A DNA stretch of 64,000 bases from Streptomyces antioxidans (GTDB lineage Bacteria > Actinomycetota > Actinomycetes > Streptomycetales > Streptomycetaceae), in the NCBI RefSeq assembly GCF_000968685.2, contig NZ_LAKD02000040.1:62001-126000 (forward strand), given 5' to 3'. The stretch's first letter is position 1. Each line of letters opens with the position of its first letter. Made by a program: the position numbers and the translations under genes. Positions 36,114 through 45,136 of this stretch are shown here, piece by piece. The notes under the pieces were generated by a model that worked only from the letters and a program-made list of their open reading frames with translations, was not told where the DNA came from and ran no database searches.

Positions 36114-37190
36114 GTGGAATCCGACGCGTACGACGACCTGGACCGGGCGCTGGTGCACGCCCTCCAGCTCGACGGGCGGGCCCCCTTCAGCCGGCTCGCC
36201 GAGGTGCTGGGCGTCTCCGACCAGACCGTGGCCCGCCGCTACACCCGGCTGCGGACGACCGGAGCGCTGCGGGTGCTGGGGCTCACCGACCCGGCGGCGG
36301 TCGGCGACGTGGTCTGGATGGTGCGGGTGCGCTGCCTGCCGGACGCGGCCCTGCCGGTGGCCGAGGCGCTGGCCCGACGGACCGACACCTCCTGGGTGCA
36401 TGTGCTCTCCGACGGCACCGAGGTCGCCGCGTCGACGCGGGTGGCGTCCGGGCAGGACAGCGATGCCCTGCTGCTGCGCAAACTTCCGCAGACGCCACGG
36501 GTGGTGGGGGTGAGCGCGCACTGTGTGCTGCATGAGTACTTCGGCGGGGAACAGAGCCTGGTCAACAAGTCCGACGCGCTGACGGCCGAGCAGATCGCGC
36601 GGCTGCGCCCGCCCGGCCAGGACCGGCCGAAGAGGGATCAGCCGAAGGACCAGCCGAAGGGGCGCCAGTCGAACGGCGACCAGCCGAAGCGCGACCGCCC
36701 GAAGGGCCCGCGCGGACCCATGAGCGCCGGGGACCGCAAACTGCTGGACGTCCTCGCGCGGGACGGCCGGGCGCCGCTGGCCCAGCTGGTCGCCGCCACC
36801 GGCTGGTCGCAGTCGACGGTGCGCCGCCGGCTGGCCAATCTGCGCGCCGACGGCACCCTGTACTTCGACGTCGACTACTCCCACCGGCTGTTCAGCCAGG
36901 GCGTCACCACCGCGATATGGCTGTCGGTCCGGCCGTCGGAGCTCGCCGCCACCGGTCAGACGCTCGCGAACCACCCCGAGGTGGCGTTCGCATGTGCGAC
37001 CACCGGAACGAAGAATCTACTGGCGACCGTGGTCTGCGCCGATGTCCCGGCCCTCTACACCTATCTGACCACCCGTATCGCCGAGCTGACCTCCGTGCGG
37101 GACATCGAGACCTCCCCGATCCTCCGCCGGGTCAAGGGCCCGGGGCCGCTGCTCACCCCGTCGTCCAGGGCGCCCTGGCGCGCCTCCTGA
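36114..37190 (+). CDS. Double-unit Lrp/AsnC-family regulator
   Basis: 358 residues built as two Lrp-like halves. First HTH: LVHALQLDGRAPFSRLAEVL, then DQTVARRYTRL; second HTH: LLDVLARDGRAPLAQLVAAT, then QSTVRRRLANL. Each is followed by a ligand-type domain. The halves are joined by a Lys/Asp/Gln-rich linker (about 164-200) with PKRDQPKDQPKG repeats. No ribosome site: TAGCGT (36102-36107) is six bases before GTG 36114, predicting a leaderless transcript. Likely controls the divergent exporter. Confidence 0.9.
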   Translation: MESDAYDDLDRALVHALQLDGRAPFSRLAEVLGVSDQTVARRYTRLRTTGALRVLGLTDPAAVGDVVWMVRVRCLPDAALPVAEALARRTDTSWVHVLSDGTEVAASTRVASGQDSDALLLRKLPQTPRVVGVSAHCVLHEYFGGEQSLVNKSDALTAEQIARLRPPGQDRPKRDQPKDQPKGRQSNGDQPKRDRPKGPRGPMSAGDRKLLDVLARDGRAPLAQLVAATGWSQSTVRRRLANLRADGTLYFDVDYSHRLFSQGVTTAIWLSVRPSELAATGQTLANHPEVAFACATTGTKNLLATVVCADVPALYTYLTTRIAELTSVRDIETSPILRRVKGPGPLLTPSSRAPWRAS

Positions 37191-37394
37191 ACGGCCCGTT
37201 CCGCAGGCATAGTTGGAGGAATCTCCGAAACTCCGGTGGTTGAACTCTGTTCATCTCTACGTCGATGTAGATCTTGACGGTTGTCAGGGACCTGGCGAAC
37301 TCTTGGCGTGCGCCGAATCACACCGCGCCGTCCCCTCCGTTCCGTCACAAGCGATTGAGGGGGCGTCAGAAGTGAAAAAACGGAGGGAACCCGA

Positions 37395-37844
37395 ATGCGC
37401 CGCCTCGTCACGAGCCTCGCCGCCGCCGCAGTCACCACGGCCGCCACCGTCGCCCTGGCCGCACCCGCCCAGGCGGTCCCCGCGGACAAGCCGCAGGTCC
37501 TCGCCAGCTGGACGCAGACCAGCGCCAGCAGCTACAACACCTGGCTCGCGGCCCGGAACAACCAGGGAGCCTGGGCCTCCTACGAGTTCGACTGGTCCAC
37601 CGACTACTGCAGCAGCTCCCCCGACAACCCGTTCGGCTTCCCCTTCCAGACCGCCTGCGCCCGGCATGACTTCGGCTACCGCAACCACAAGGCGATGGGC
37701 ATCTTCGACGCCAACAAGGCGCGCATCGACAGCGCCTTCTACGAGGACCTGAAGCGGGTGTGCAGCGCCTACAGCGGTGCCACCAAGACGTCGTGCGACG
37801 GCACGGCCTGGACGTACTACCAGGCGGTCAAGGTCCTCGGCTGA
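37395..37844 (+). CDS. Secreted prokaryotic phospholipase A2
   Basis: 149 residues: a Sec signal (MRRLVTSLAAAAVTTAATV, cleavage near APAQA at 27) and a mature part nearly collinear with the S. violaceoruber enzyme as I remember it. The catalytic pair is His91 (CARHDFGYRN) and Asp112 (RIDSAFYEDL); four Cys (72, 88 and two near 123 and 133) make two disulfides; DWSTDYC supplies the calcium site. It hydrolyses the sn-2 ester of phospholipids outside the cell. GGAGGGAA precedes the ATG; a TTGACG at about 37275 may be a -35. Confidence 0.96.
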   Translation: MRRLVTSLAAAAVTTAATVALAAPAQAVPADKPQVLASWTQTSASSYNTWLAARNNQGAWASYEFDWSTDYCSSSPDNPFGFPFQTACARHDFGYRNHKAMGIFDANKARIDSAFYEDLKRVCSAYSGATKTSCDGTAWTYYQAVKVLG

Positions 37845-37914
37845 CGCGGGGCCCGGATGCCGAGCCCGGATGCCGGGCGGTCCGCCGAGGCGGCCGCACC
37901 GGCATCCGGCCGTT

Positions 37915-38739
37915 TCACCCGCTCGCCGCCGCCGGGAAGAGCCGCTCCAGCACCACGGCGATGCCGTCCTCCGCGTTGGACGCGGTGATCTCGTCGGCGA
38001 CGGCCTTGAGGTCCCGGTGCGCGTTCGCCATCGCGACCGCGTGCTTCGCCCAGCCGAACATCGGGATGTCATTGGGCATGTCGCCGAAGGCGATCGCGTC
38101 CTCCGCGGCCATCCCCAGCCGCCGCGCGGCCAACGACAGACCCGTGGCCTTCGTCAGGCCCAGCGGCAGCAGCTCCACCAGCCCGGTGCCTGCCATCGTC
38201 ACCCCGACCAGCCCGCCGGCGGCCGTCCGCGCGGCGTCCGCGAGCGCGTCGTCGCCCAGCTCCGCGTGCTGGATGTAGAGCTTGCTGACGGGCCGCGACC
38301 ACATCTCGGCCGACTCCGTGAACGGCACCAGGGACATCCCCTCGTGGTCCATCCGGTACCCCTCGCCGAACAGCACCTCGCCGTCCAGCCCGTCGCGGGC
38401 CGCGGCCAGGAACAGCGGGCCGACCTCCGCCTCGATCTTCTCCAGCGCCAGCTGCGCCACCTGGCGGTCCAGTGTGACGGAGGTCAGCAGCCGGTGCTCA
38501 CCCGCGTGGTAGAGCTGTGCGCCCTGGCCGCACACCGCGAGCCCCTGGTAGCCGAGGTCGTCGAGTATGTGCCGGGCCACCGGGACGGTCCGCCCGGTGA
38601 CCACGATGTGCGCGGCGCCCGTCGCGGTGGCCGCGGCGAGCGCGTCACGGGTCCGCGCCGAGACGGTGTGGTCGGGGCGCAGCAGCGTCCCGTCGAGATC
38701 GGTCGCGACCAGGCGGTACGGAGGGACGCCGCCGCTCAC
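37915..38739 (-). CDS. HAD-superfamily (Cof-type) phosphatase, coupled to serS
   Basis: 274 residues. Motif I LVATDLDGTLLRPD, motif II VTGRT, C2 cap, motif IV AIAFGDMPNDIPMF. A small-molecule phosphatase. GTG 38739 overlaps the serS stop by 4 bp (GTGA), so it is probably translated only by coupling. The neighbouring frame continues upstream inside serS but is not homologous. It is a paralog in architecture of the gene at 26091-26966. Confidence 0.9.
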   Translation of the reverse strand: MSGGVPPYRLVATDLDGTLLRPDHTVSARTRDALAAATATGAAHIVVTGRTVPVARHILDDLGYQGLAVCGQGAQLYHAGEHRLLTSVTLDRQVAQLALEKIEAEVGPLFLAAARDGLDGEVLFGEGYRMDHEGMSLVPFTESAEMWSRPVSKLYIQHAELGDDALADAARTAAGGLVGVTMAGTGLVELLPLGLTKATGLSLAARRLGMAAEDAIAFGDMPNDIPMFGWAKHAVAMANAHRDLKAVADEITASNAEDGIAVVLERLFPAAASG

Positions 38740-40013
38740 CGGGTGACCGGTTCCAGGACCTCGCGCCCGCCGAGGAACGGCCGCAGCGCCTCGGGCACCC
38801 GCACCGAGCCATCGGAGCGCTGGTGGTTCTCGAGGAGCGCGACGATGGTCCGGGTGATCGCGCACAGTGTGCCGTTGAGCGTGGCCAGCGGACGGACCCG
38901 CTTGCCCTCGCGCATCCGGATCGACAGCCGCCGCGACTGGAACTCGGTGGTGTTGGAGGTCGAGGTCAGCTCGCGGTACTTGCCCTGGGTCGGGATCCAC
39001 GCCTCGCAGTCGAACTTCCGCGTGGCCGACGAGCCCAGGTCACCCGAGGCCAGATCGACCACCCGGAACGGCAGCTCCAGCGAGGTCAGCCACTGCTTCT
39101 CCCACTCCAGCAGCCGCTGGTGCTCGGCCTCGGCCTCCTCCGGCGTCGTGTAGACGAACATCTCGACCTTGTCGAACTGGTGCACCCGGAAGATCCCCCG
39201 GGTGTCCTTGCCGTACGACCCGGCCTCGCGGCGGAAGCAGGAGGAGAACCCGGCGTAGCGCCGCGGCAGCTGGTCCGCCTCCAGGATCTCGTCCATGTGG
39301 TACGCGGCCAGCGGCACTTCGGAGGTGCCGACCAGGAACAGGTCGTCCTTGTCAAGGTGGTAGACGTCCTCGGCGGCCTGGCCGAGGAAGCCGGTGCCCT
39401 CCATGGCCTTCGGCTTGACCAGCGCCGGGGTGAGCACCGGGGTGAAGCCCGCCGCGGTGGCCTGCGCCATCGCCGCGTTCACCAGCGCGAACTCCAGCAG
39501 GGCGCCGACGCCGGTCAGGTAGTAGAAGCGGGAGCCTGAGACCTTGGCGCCGCGCTCGGTGTCGATCGCGCCGAGCAGCTCGCCGAGCTCCAGGTGGTCC
39601 TTGGGCGCGAAGCCCTCGGCCTCGAAGTCGCGCGGGGTGCCGACGGTCTCCAGGACGGAGAAGTCGTCCTCACCGCCGACCGGGACCTCGGGGTGGACCA
39701 GATTGCCCAGCTGGAGCAGGAGCCGCTGGGTCTCCTCGGCGGCCACGTCCTGCTCGGCGTCGGCCGCCTTGACGGCGGCGGAGAGCTCGCCCGCCTTCTT
39801 CAGCAGCTCGGCCTTCTCGTCACCGGAGGCCTTGGGGATGAGCTTGCCGAGCGCCTTCTGCTCGGCGCGCAGTTCGTCGAAGCGGACACTGGAGGACCTC
39901 CGCCGCTCATCGGCGGTCAGGAGCGCGTCGACGATGCCGACGTCCTCTCCACGAGCGCGCTGGGAGGCGCGCACACGATCGGGGTCCTCACGGAGCAGGC
40001 GAAGGTCAATCAC
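38736..40013 (-). CDS. serS: Seryl-tRNA synthetase
   Basis: 425 residues, class II synthetase charging tRNA-Ser. The N-terminal coiled-coil arm (about 30-105) is followed by the catalytic domain with motif 2 FSSCFRREAGSYGKDTRGI and motif 3 LNGTLCAITRTIVALLENHQ. GTG 40013 has no ribosome site; on its strand TAACCT lies six bases upstream (40020-40025), predicting a leaderless mRNA. The DnaA-box cluster begins about 75 bp upstream, inside its likely promoter region. Confidence 0.98.
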   Translation of the reverse strand: MIDLRLLREDPDRVRASQRARGEDVGIVDALLTADERRRSSSVRFDELRAEQKALGKLIPKASGDEKAELLKKAGELSAAVKAADAEQDVAAEETQRLLLQLGNLVHPEVPVGGEDDFSVLETVGTPRDFEAEGFAPKDHLELGELLGAIDTERGAKVSGSRFYYLTGVGALLEFALVNAAMAQATAAGFTPVLTPALVKPKAMEGTGFLGQAAEDVYHLDKDDLFLVGTSEVPLAAYHMDEILEADQLPRRYAGFSSCFRREAGSYGKDTRGIFRVHQFDKVEMFVYTTPEEAEAEHQRLLEWEKQWLTSLELPFRVVDLASGDLGSSATRKFDCEAWIPTQGKYRELTSTSNTTEFQSRRLSIRMREGKRVRPLATLNGTLCAITRTIVALLENHQRSDGSVRVPEALRPFLGGREVLEPVTR

Positions 40014-40576
40014 CCCCCCAGGTTACCGGTGTGACCTCGGGCGCTCGACGCGATATTCCTTTGCGTCCCATTTTGCCCCCTTTTGGGGCTGTGGGTAAAC
40101 CGGGGAATTCCTGTGACGGCCACCGTCAAGGAATACCTCCGCATTCCCCGAAAAGGGGCAAAGAGGTGGCGCCGGGTCGACCCTTTTCCCTTGTGCGCGG
40201 GGTGAGTTGGGGCTCGGTTGTCCACAGGTGCTGGGGCAATCCCCGAAGTTATCCACAGGCTGTGTGTGAGATCTGTGGATGTCGCAGTGATCATTAAGAC
40301 CGCCCAGATGCTCGGCGATGGATTCCCCTATCAAACCGCGTTCACACACCCCACAAGAGAGGAATCCCTCACTCCAAAGAGTTGGTTGAGCGAATTGGGG
40401 TGACAGGTGAGTGATGTTCCGTAGCGGAGGTGAAGGAGGGGAAAGTTGCGATGTGCCCACTGTGTCCGATGGAGGATGTCGACTTATCCCCAGCGCGGGG
40501 CGTCAGCCTGTGGATAACTTTTCCGAGCGATTCGGTTGACGGGCTCCGGGGGCAGGTCCGACTGCTCAAGCGTGGC
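40014..40576. other. serS-pheA intergenic region
   Basis: 563 bases without a credible gene and clearly lower in G+C than its surroundings. It holds the serS promoter, the DnaA-box cluster (40090-40517) and short hairpins at 40070-40090 and 40140-40160 (CCCCTTTTGGGG-type). An open frame from about 40430 with a good-looking ribosome site runs antisense through pheA and is not accepted. Confidence 0.7.
40090..40517. promoter_or_regulatory. Cluster of DnaA boxes
   Basis: Three perfect boxes: TTGTCCACA 40218-40226 (+), TTATCCACA 40249-40257 (+), TTATCCACA 40509-40517 (-). Three degenerate ones: TTACCCACA 40090-40098 (-), ACATCCACA 40274-40282 (-), TTATCCCCA 40484-40492 (+). From memory, S. coelicolor has a high-affinity DnaA-binding cluster called D78 on the cosmid carrying serS; it titrates DnaA and limits initiation. 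This appears to be its equivalent. Confidence 0.85.
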
Positions 40577-41512
40577 TCAGGCCCGGCCGTCCTGGCAGCG
40601 GGCCAGCCACTCCGCCGCCTCCGTGAACGCCTCGTCCGACGTCCCGTGCCGCAGCGGCGCCACATCGTCGGCCGTCGCACCCGCCCGGGGGTACGAGCCC
40701 AGGAACCGCACCTTCGGGCAGATCCGCTTCAGCCCCATCAGGGCCGACCCCACCCGCCGATCGGTGATGTGCCCCTCGCAGTCCACCGAGAAGCAGTAGC
40801 GGCCGATGCCCTCGCCGGTCGGGCGCGACTCGATCCGCATCAGGTTGACCCCGCGCGCGGCGAACTCCTGCAGCAGCTCCAGCAGCGCGCCCGGGTGGTC
40901 GTCACCGAGCCAGATCACCACGGAGGTCTTGTCCGCGCCCGTCCTGGCGGCGGGCCGGGCGGGCCGTCCGGCCAGCACAAAGCGGGTCATCGCGTTCTGC
41001 GCGTCGTGGACGTCGGTGACCAGCGGCTCGAGACCGTATCTGGACGCCGCGAACTCGCCCGCGAACGCCGCGTCGTACCGCCCCTCCTGCACCAGCCGCG
41101 CACCGTCCGCGTTCGAGGCGGCCGACTCCCACACGGCGTCCGGGAGGTTCGCCGCCAGCCAGTTGCGCACCTGGGGCTGGGCCACCGGGTGCCCGGTCAC
41201 CGTCTTGATGTCCGCGAGCGCGGTGCCCGGCCGCGCCAGCAGCGCGAAGCTGATCGACAGCAGCACCTCGCGGTAGATCATCAGCGGTTCGCCGGTGGCG
41301 AGCTCGTCCAGGGTCGCGGTGACCCCGCCCTCGACCGAGTTCTCGATGGGCACCAGGGCGGCCGCCGCGGCCCCGGAGCGCACCGAGTCGAGCGCCACCG
41401 GCACGGAGACCATCGGCACCAGCTCCCGGGTGGCGGCCTCCGGCATCGACCGCAGCGCGGCCTCGGTGAAGGTGCCCTCGGGGCCGAGGTAGGCATAGCG
41501 GCTGGCCGACAT
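40577..41512 (-). CDS. pheA: Prephenate dehydratase
   Basis: 311 residues, converting prephenate to phenylpyruvate for phenylalanine synthesis. N-terminal YLGPEGTFTEAAL, the catalytic TRF in NAMTRFVLAG near 170, and a C-terminal ACT domain with the ESRP phenylalanine-binding motif (NLMRIESRPTGEG), so feedback inhibition by phenylalanine is expected. No chorismate mutase domain. GGGAG lies 8 nt before ATG 41512 and 5 nt before the alternative GTG 41515. Confidence 0.97.
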   Translation of the reverse strand: MSASRYAYLGPEGTFTEAALRSMPEAATRELVPMVSVPVALDSVRSGAAAAALVPIENSVEGGVTATLDELATGEPLMIYREVLLSISFALLARPGTALADIKTVTGHPVAQPQVRNWLAANLPDAVWESAASNADGARLVQEGRYDAAFAGEFAASRYGLEPLVTDVHDAQNAMTRFVLAGRPARPAARTGADKTSVVIWLGDDHPGALLELLQEFAARGVNLMRIESRPTGEGIGRYCFSVDCEGHITDRRVGSALMGLKRICPKVRFLGSYPRAGATADDVAPLRHGTSDEAFTEAAEWLARCQDGRA

Positions 41513-41674
41513 CACGGTCGCTCCCTGTGATCAGACGAGACCGCCACGATACTCGCGTCCGCGGGGCCCGCGGGCTGGCCGGTCGGTCCGTGGACGCGGT
41601 GGGCCGGGGGCCGTGGGGGCCAGGGGCCGCGAGGGCCGGGACCGCGGTGACCGGGGGCGGCTCGTCCCCGTCTC

Positions 41675-42940
41675 CTATCCCTCCAAGAGTGCCTGACCCA
41701 CGTACTCCCCCGGAGCGCAGCCCGGAGGCACCGCGAACAGCGCGCTGGCCTCGTGCCGCAGGAACCGCGACAGATCGTCGCCCAGGTCCAGCTTCCGCTG
41801 CACCGGCACGAACCCCTTCATCGGGTCCGCCTGCCAGGCGATGAAGAGCAGCCCGGCGTCCGGCGCCCCGTCGTCGCGGAAGCCGTCGTGGTACGAGAAG
41901 GGCCTGCGCAGCATCGCGGCGCCCTGGTTGGACGCGGGCGCCGCGACCCGTACGTGGGCGGCGCCCGCGATGGCCAGCGCACCGTTCTCGTCGACCTTGT
42001 CGAGCTGAACGGGGGTGCTCTCGGTGCCGCCGGACAGCGGGGCGCCGTCCGACTTGCGGCGGCCGACCACCTTCTCCTGCCGCTCCGGGGAGAGGTGGTC
42101 CCAGGAGTCCAGCAGCATCCGGACACGCCGGACGACCGCGTAGGAGCCGCCCGCCATCCACGCGGGCTCGACCCTCTCCGGTACGAAGATCCGCCGCTCG
42201 AAGTCGTCGTCGGAGGGCTTGGGGTTGTTGGTGCCGTCGATCTGGCCCATGAGGTTGCGGGTGGTCATGGGGCGGGCGGTGGCGCCGGGGGACCGGTTGA
42301 AGCCGTTCATCTGCCAGCGCGGCCGGGCCGTGTCCGCGGCGTCGCGCTGCAGGGCGCGCAGCGCGTGGAAGGCGACCAGCGCGTCATTGGCGGCGATCTG
42401 GATCCACAGATCGCCGTTGCTGCGCTTGGGGTCGAGCGCGTCCGAGACGAAGTCGGGGAGCGGGGCCAGTGCCTCCGGCAGCTGGTCCCCGACCCCGGCC
42501 TTGCCGAAGAAGGTCCGGCCGAAGCCGAAGGTGACCGTAAGGGACGAGGGACCGGCGTCGAGCGCGATCCCGGTGTCATCCGGCGGGGCCTCGCCCGCCA
42601 TCAGCTCCTTTGCCGTCCGCGACCAGCGGCGCAGCAGTGCGGCGGCCGCCTTACGGTTCGCACCGGGCGCCAGGTCGAAGGCGAGCAGATGGCCGTGGGC
42701 CTGGAGGGGGGTGGTGATGCCCGCCTGGCGCCTGCCGTGGAAGGGCACGGCGGTCGCGCCCAGCGAGCTGAGGGGCGCGGGCGCCTCCCGCGCCGCCTCG
42801 GACGCGTAGGCTCCGGCGGCTCCGCCGGCGACCAGCCCGGCCGCTCCGGCGGCGCCCGCCGAGCCCAGCAGGCGCCGCCGGGAGATGCCGGACGGGGGTG
42901 GTTGCGCTGTGGTCGACGAGGGTGCTTGCTCTGTGGTCAT
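41675..42940 (-). CDS. dtpA: DyP-type heme peroxidase, Tat-secreted (DtpA-like)
   Basis: 421 residues. Tat signal SRRRLLGSAGAAGAAGLVAGG. Heme-peroxidase landmarks: distal MGQIDGTNNPKP (GxxDG), proximal-side region from SYAVVRRVRM and the C-terminal LLFIAWQADPMKGFVPVQ. In S. lividans this extracellular heme peroxidase (DtpA) is required for GlxA maturation and morphogenesis under copper control, as I recall. ATGA overlap with the upstream copC-copD gene places it at the end of the sco-ecuC-copCD-dtpA operon. Confidence 0.93.
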   Translation of the reverse strand: MTTEQAPSSTTAQPPPSGISRRRLLGSAGAAGAAGLVAGGAAGAYASEAAREAPAPLSSLGATAVPFHGRRQAGITTPLQAHGHLLAFDLAPGANRKAAAALLRRWSRTAKELMAGEAPPDDTGIALDAGPSSLTVTFGFGRTFFGKAGVGDQLPEALAPLPDFVSDALDPKRSNGDLWIQIAANDALVAFHALRALQRDAADTARPRWQMNGFNRSPGATARPMTTRNLMGQIDGTNNPKPSDDDFERRIFVPERVEPAWMAGGSYAVVRRVRMLLDSWDHLSPERQEKVVGRRKSDGAPLSGGTESTPVQLDKVDENGALAIAGAAHVRVAAPASNQGAAMLRRPFSYHDGFRDDGAPDAGLLFIAWQADPMKGFVPVQRKLDLGDDLSRFLRHEASALFAVPPGCAPGEYVGQALLEG

Positions 42941-45129
42941 TGAGCGACTTTCACGTTCCTGGTCTCCGTCACCTGGTCGATGTCGGAGGTTCGTACGGTC
43001 AGGGAGAGCTGCCAGGTGCCCGCCATCGGGAGCTGGACGGTCTTGGCGCTCCAGTGCCCGGTCGAGAGGCGCTCGAGCGGGATGCGCAGCGGTCCGATCC
43101 CCTTGCCCTTGAGCGTCAGCGACAGCTTGACCTCGGGCACGTCCACGGGGCGGTCGGCCAGGTCGGTGGTGAAGACGTGCAGCGTGTTGTCACCCGGCAG
43201 GGCAGGGTCGATCATCACCACGGCCTTGCCGCGGCCGCTTTTGGGACCCGTGTCGTAGGGGATCAGCACGCTCACCGGGTCGACGTTCAGCTGCCCGCCG
43301 GGCTTCGCGGCCCGGGCGCTGGCCTGCTCGGTCTCGGCCCGGCCCGGCTGGGTGCCGCTGAGCACGGTGGCCACCGCGAGCAGCACGACGGCCACGATGG
43401 TCTCGGCGATCACCGACCGGCGCAGCCCGCTGCGCTCGCGGTCGGCGTCGCGCTCCCGCAGGGTGGCGGTCTTGTCCTTGGCGGCCCGCTGCCGGGCGAG
43501 CTGGGCGGCGCGCACGGGATCGTCGTCGGCGGCGCCGGTACGGGAGTCGCGGCCGGTTCCGTCGCCGGACTCGGTTCCGTCACCGGATTCGGTTACGGCG
43601 TCGGCAGGGGCGTCGGCGGACGTGTCGGCAGGAGCATCCGCAGGGGCGGCGTCGGGAGTGTCGACCACCGCGTCGGCCGCACCGGTACGCACCGGCCGCG
43701 CGGCGGTCACCGCCGCCTTGCCCCCGGCCGTGGCCACGACATCGGCCTCGGCATCACCCTCCGCCGCCTCGGCCTTCCCTCTCTCCGCGTCCGCACCGAC
43801 CTCCGCGTCCGCCTCGCCCCCGGCCGCCTCCGCGGTCTCCGCGGTCTCCGTAAGGCGCCCGGTCCAGCGCCGCGAGACGGCGGCGATGCCCACGAGCACC
43901 GCCATCAGACCCACCTTGACCAGCAGCCATCGCCCGTACTCGGTATCGCTCAGCGCGCCCCAGGAGCCCACCTGCCGCCACGACTGGTACAGCCCGGTGA
44001 CCACCAGGGCGACGACCGAGCCGAAGGCCAGCCGTGAGAAGCGGCGCACGGCGGCCCGCTCGATCGGCTCGCCCGCCCGGAGCGTCACCGCGAGCGAGGC
44101 CAGACCGCCCAGCCAGACCCCGACCGCGATCAGATGGATCACGTCCACCGGCATGGCCAGCTGCCGCTGCAGGCCCACCGAGGCGTGCTCGGCCATCGCC
44201 CAGGTCGCGGCGAGGCCCACCGCCATCACCGTGCCGCCGAAGCCGAGCCCGAAGGCGAGGTCCTGGCGGCGCCGCGCGTCCGCCTCCCCCTCCCCGGTGC
44301 GCCGGGTGTACGAGCCGAAGAGGACGGCCAGGAAGACCGCCGCCGCGCCGAGCAGCAGCAGCCGCGACAGCAGCGCCGCGCCCGGCTTGGTGGACAGCAC
44401 ATCGCCCAGCCTGCCGAGGTCGAGGATCCCGCCGATCCCCTCCCCGTCGGTATACGGCCCGCGCAGCAGCAACAGCAGCAGGCTGGAGGTGAAGACCGTC
44501 ACCCAGCCGCCCACCGCGATCTTCCGCACCGGGCGTGAGGACCGGCAGAGCCCGGCGAACACACAGCCGCCCACGAGCGCCGCGAAACCGCCGTAGGCGG
44601 CGTACCGGCCGATCCCGTAGAGCGTGCCGACGGTGGCGTCGGACGCCTCGCCCGTGGGCACCTTCGCCGTGGTCTTGGAGGGGGCGCCGATGGAGAAGGT
44701 GAACGCGCCGCTCACCGGGTGGCTGTCCTCCGAGACCGCCTTCCACGCCACGGTGTAGGTGCCGTCCGGCAGTCCGGAGTGCAGCCCGGCGGCGGCGGTC
44801 GACGACTTGCCGCCGACATGGGCGGTCTTCCCGGTGTCCACGCGCTTGCCCTTGGGGTCGAGCACGCGCACCGAGTCGCCGGAGAGCAGCACGCCCTCCG
44901 AGAAGTTCAGCGTGACCTCCCTGGGGGCGGTCTTCACCACCGAGCCGTCGGCGGGGTCGGTCGAGGTGAGCGCGGCATGCGCCGACGCGGAGCTCGCGCC
45001 CACGCTCAGCGCGCACAGCAGCGCGGCCAGCAGGGTGCCGCAGATCGCCGTCAGCCGCCGGGCGGTCGCGGTGGTCCGGGTGGGAGTCGCGGTGGGTCCG
45101 GCGGGGGCCAGGGAGGTCAGCGAGGGCAT
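42937..45129 (-). CDS. CopC-CopD fusion copper-handling membrane protein
   Basis: 730 residues. A signal peptide ends at SASAHAALTSTDP, leaving an N-terminal His of CopC that can form a copper brace. The CopC domain (about 50-145) ends DSHPVSGAFTFSIG. A CopD domain of eight or so helices follows (about 165-445). A ~100-residue Ala/Asp/Glu-rich loop comes next (about 445-560, with repeats such as DAPADTSADAPAD and TESGDGTESGDG), then one more helix and a C-terminal extracytoplasmic domain of FixH/YtkA-like character. No strong ribosome site at ATG 45129, eight bases from the ecuC stop; coupled translation is likely. Confidence 0.9.
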   Translation of the reverse strand: MPSLTSLAPAGPTATPTRTTATARRLTAICGTLLAALLCALSVGASSASAHAALTSTDPADGSVVKTAPREVTLNFSEGVLLSGDSVRVLDPKGKRVDTGKTAHVGGKSSTAAAGLHSGLPDGTYTVAWKAVSEDSHPVSGAFTFSIGAPSKTTAKVPTGEASDATVGTLYGIGRYAAYGGFAALVGGCVFAGLCRSSRPVRKIAVGGWVTVFTSSLLLLLLRGPYTDGEGIGGILDLGRLGDVLSTKPGAALLSRLLLLGAAAVFLAVLFGSYTRRTGEGEADARRRQDLAFGLGFGGTVMAVGLAATWAMAEHASVGLQRQLAMPVDVIHLIAVGVWLGGLASLAVTLRAGEPIERAAVRRFSRLAFGSVVALVVTGLYQSWRQVGSWGALSDTEYGRWLLVKVGLMAVLVGIAAVSRRWTGRLTETAETAEAAGGEADAEVGADAERGKAEAAEGDAEADVVATAGGKAAVTAARPVRTGAADAVVDTPDAAPADAPADTSADAPADAVTESGDGTESGDGTGRDSRTGAADDDPVRAAQLARQRAAKDKTATLRERDADRERSGLRRSVIAETIVAVVLLAVATVLSGTQPGRAETEQASARAAKPGGQLNVDPVSVLIPYDTGPKSGRGKAVVMIDPALPGDNTLHVFTTDLADRPVDVPEVKLSLTLKGKGIGPLRIPLERLSTGHWSAKTVQLPMAGTWQLSLTVRTSDIDQVTETRNVKVAQ

Positions 45130-45136
45130 CGGGGCG

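Noticed and set aside
40014..40300. T-box or attenuator leader for serS
   Set aside because: No T-box consensus sequence and the -10 hexamer six bases from the GTG predicts no leader at all.
40430..41530. Plus-strand frame with good-looking ribosome site beginning MKEGKVAMCPLCPMED
   Set aside because: It runs antisense through all of pheA and becomes Arg/Gly-rich; the start lies among the DnaA boxes.
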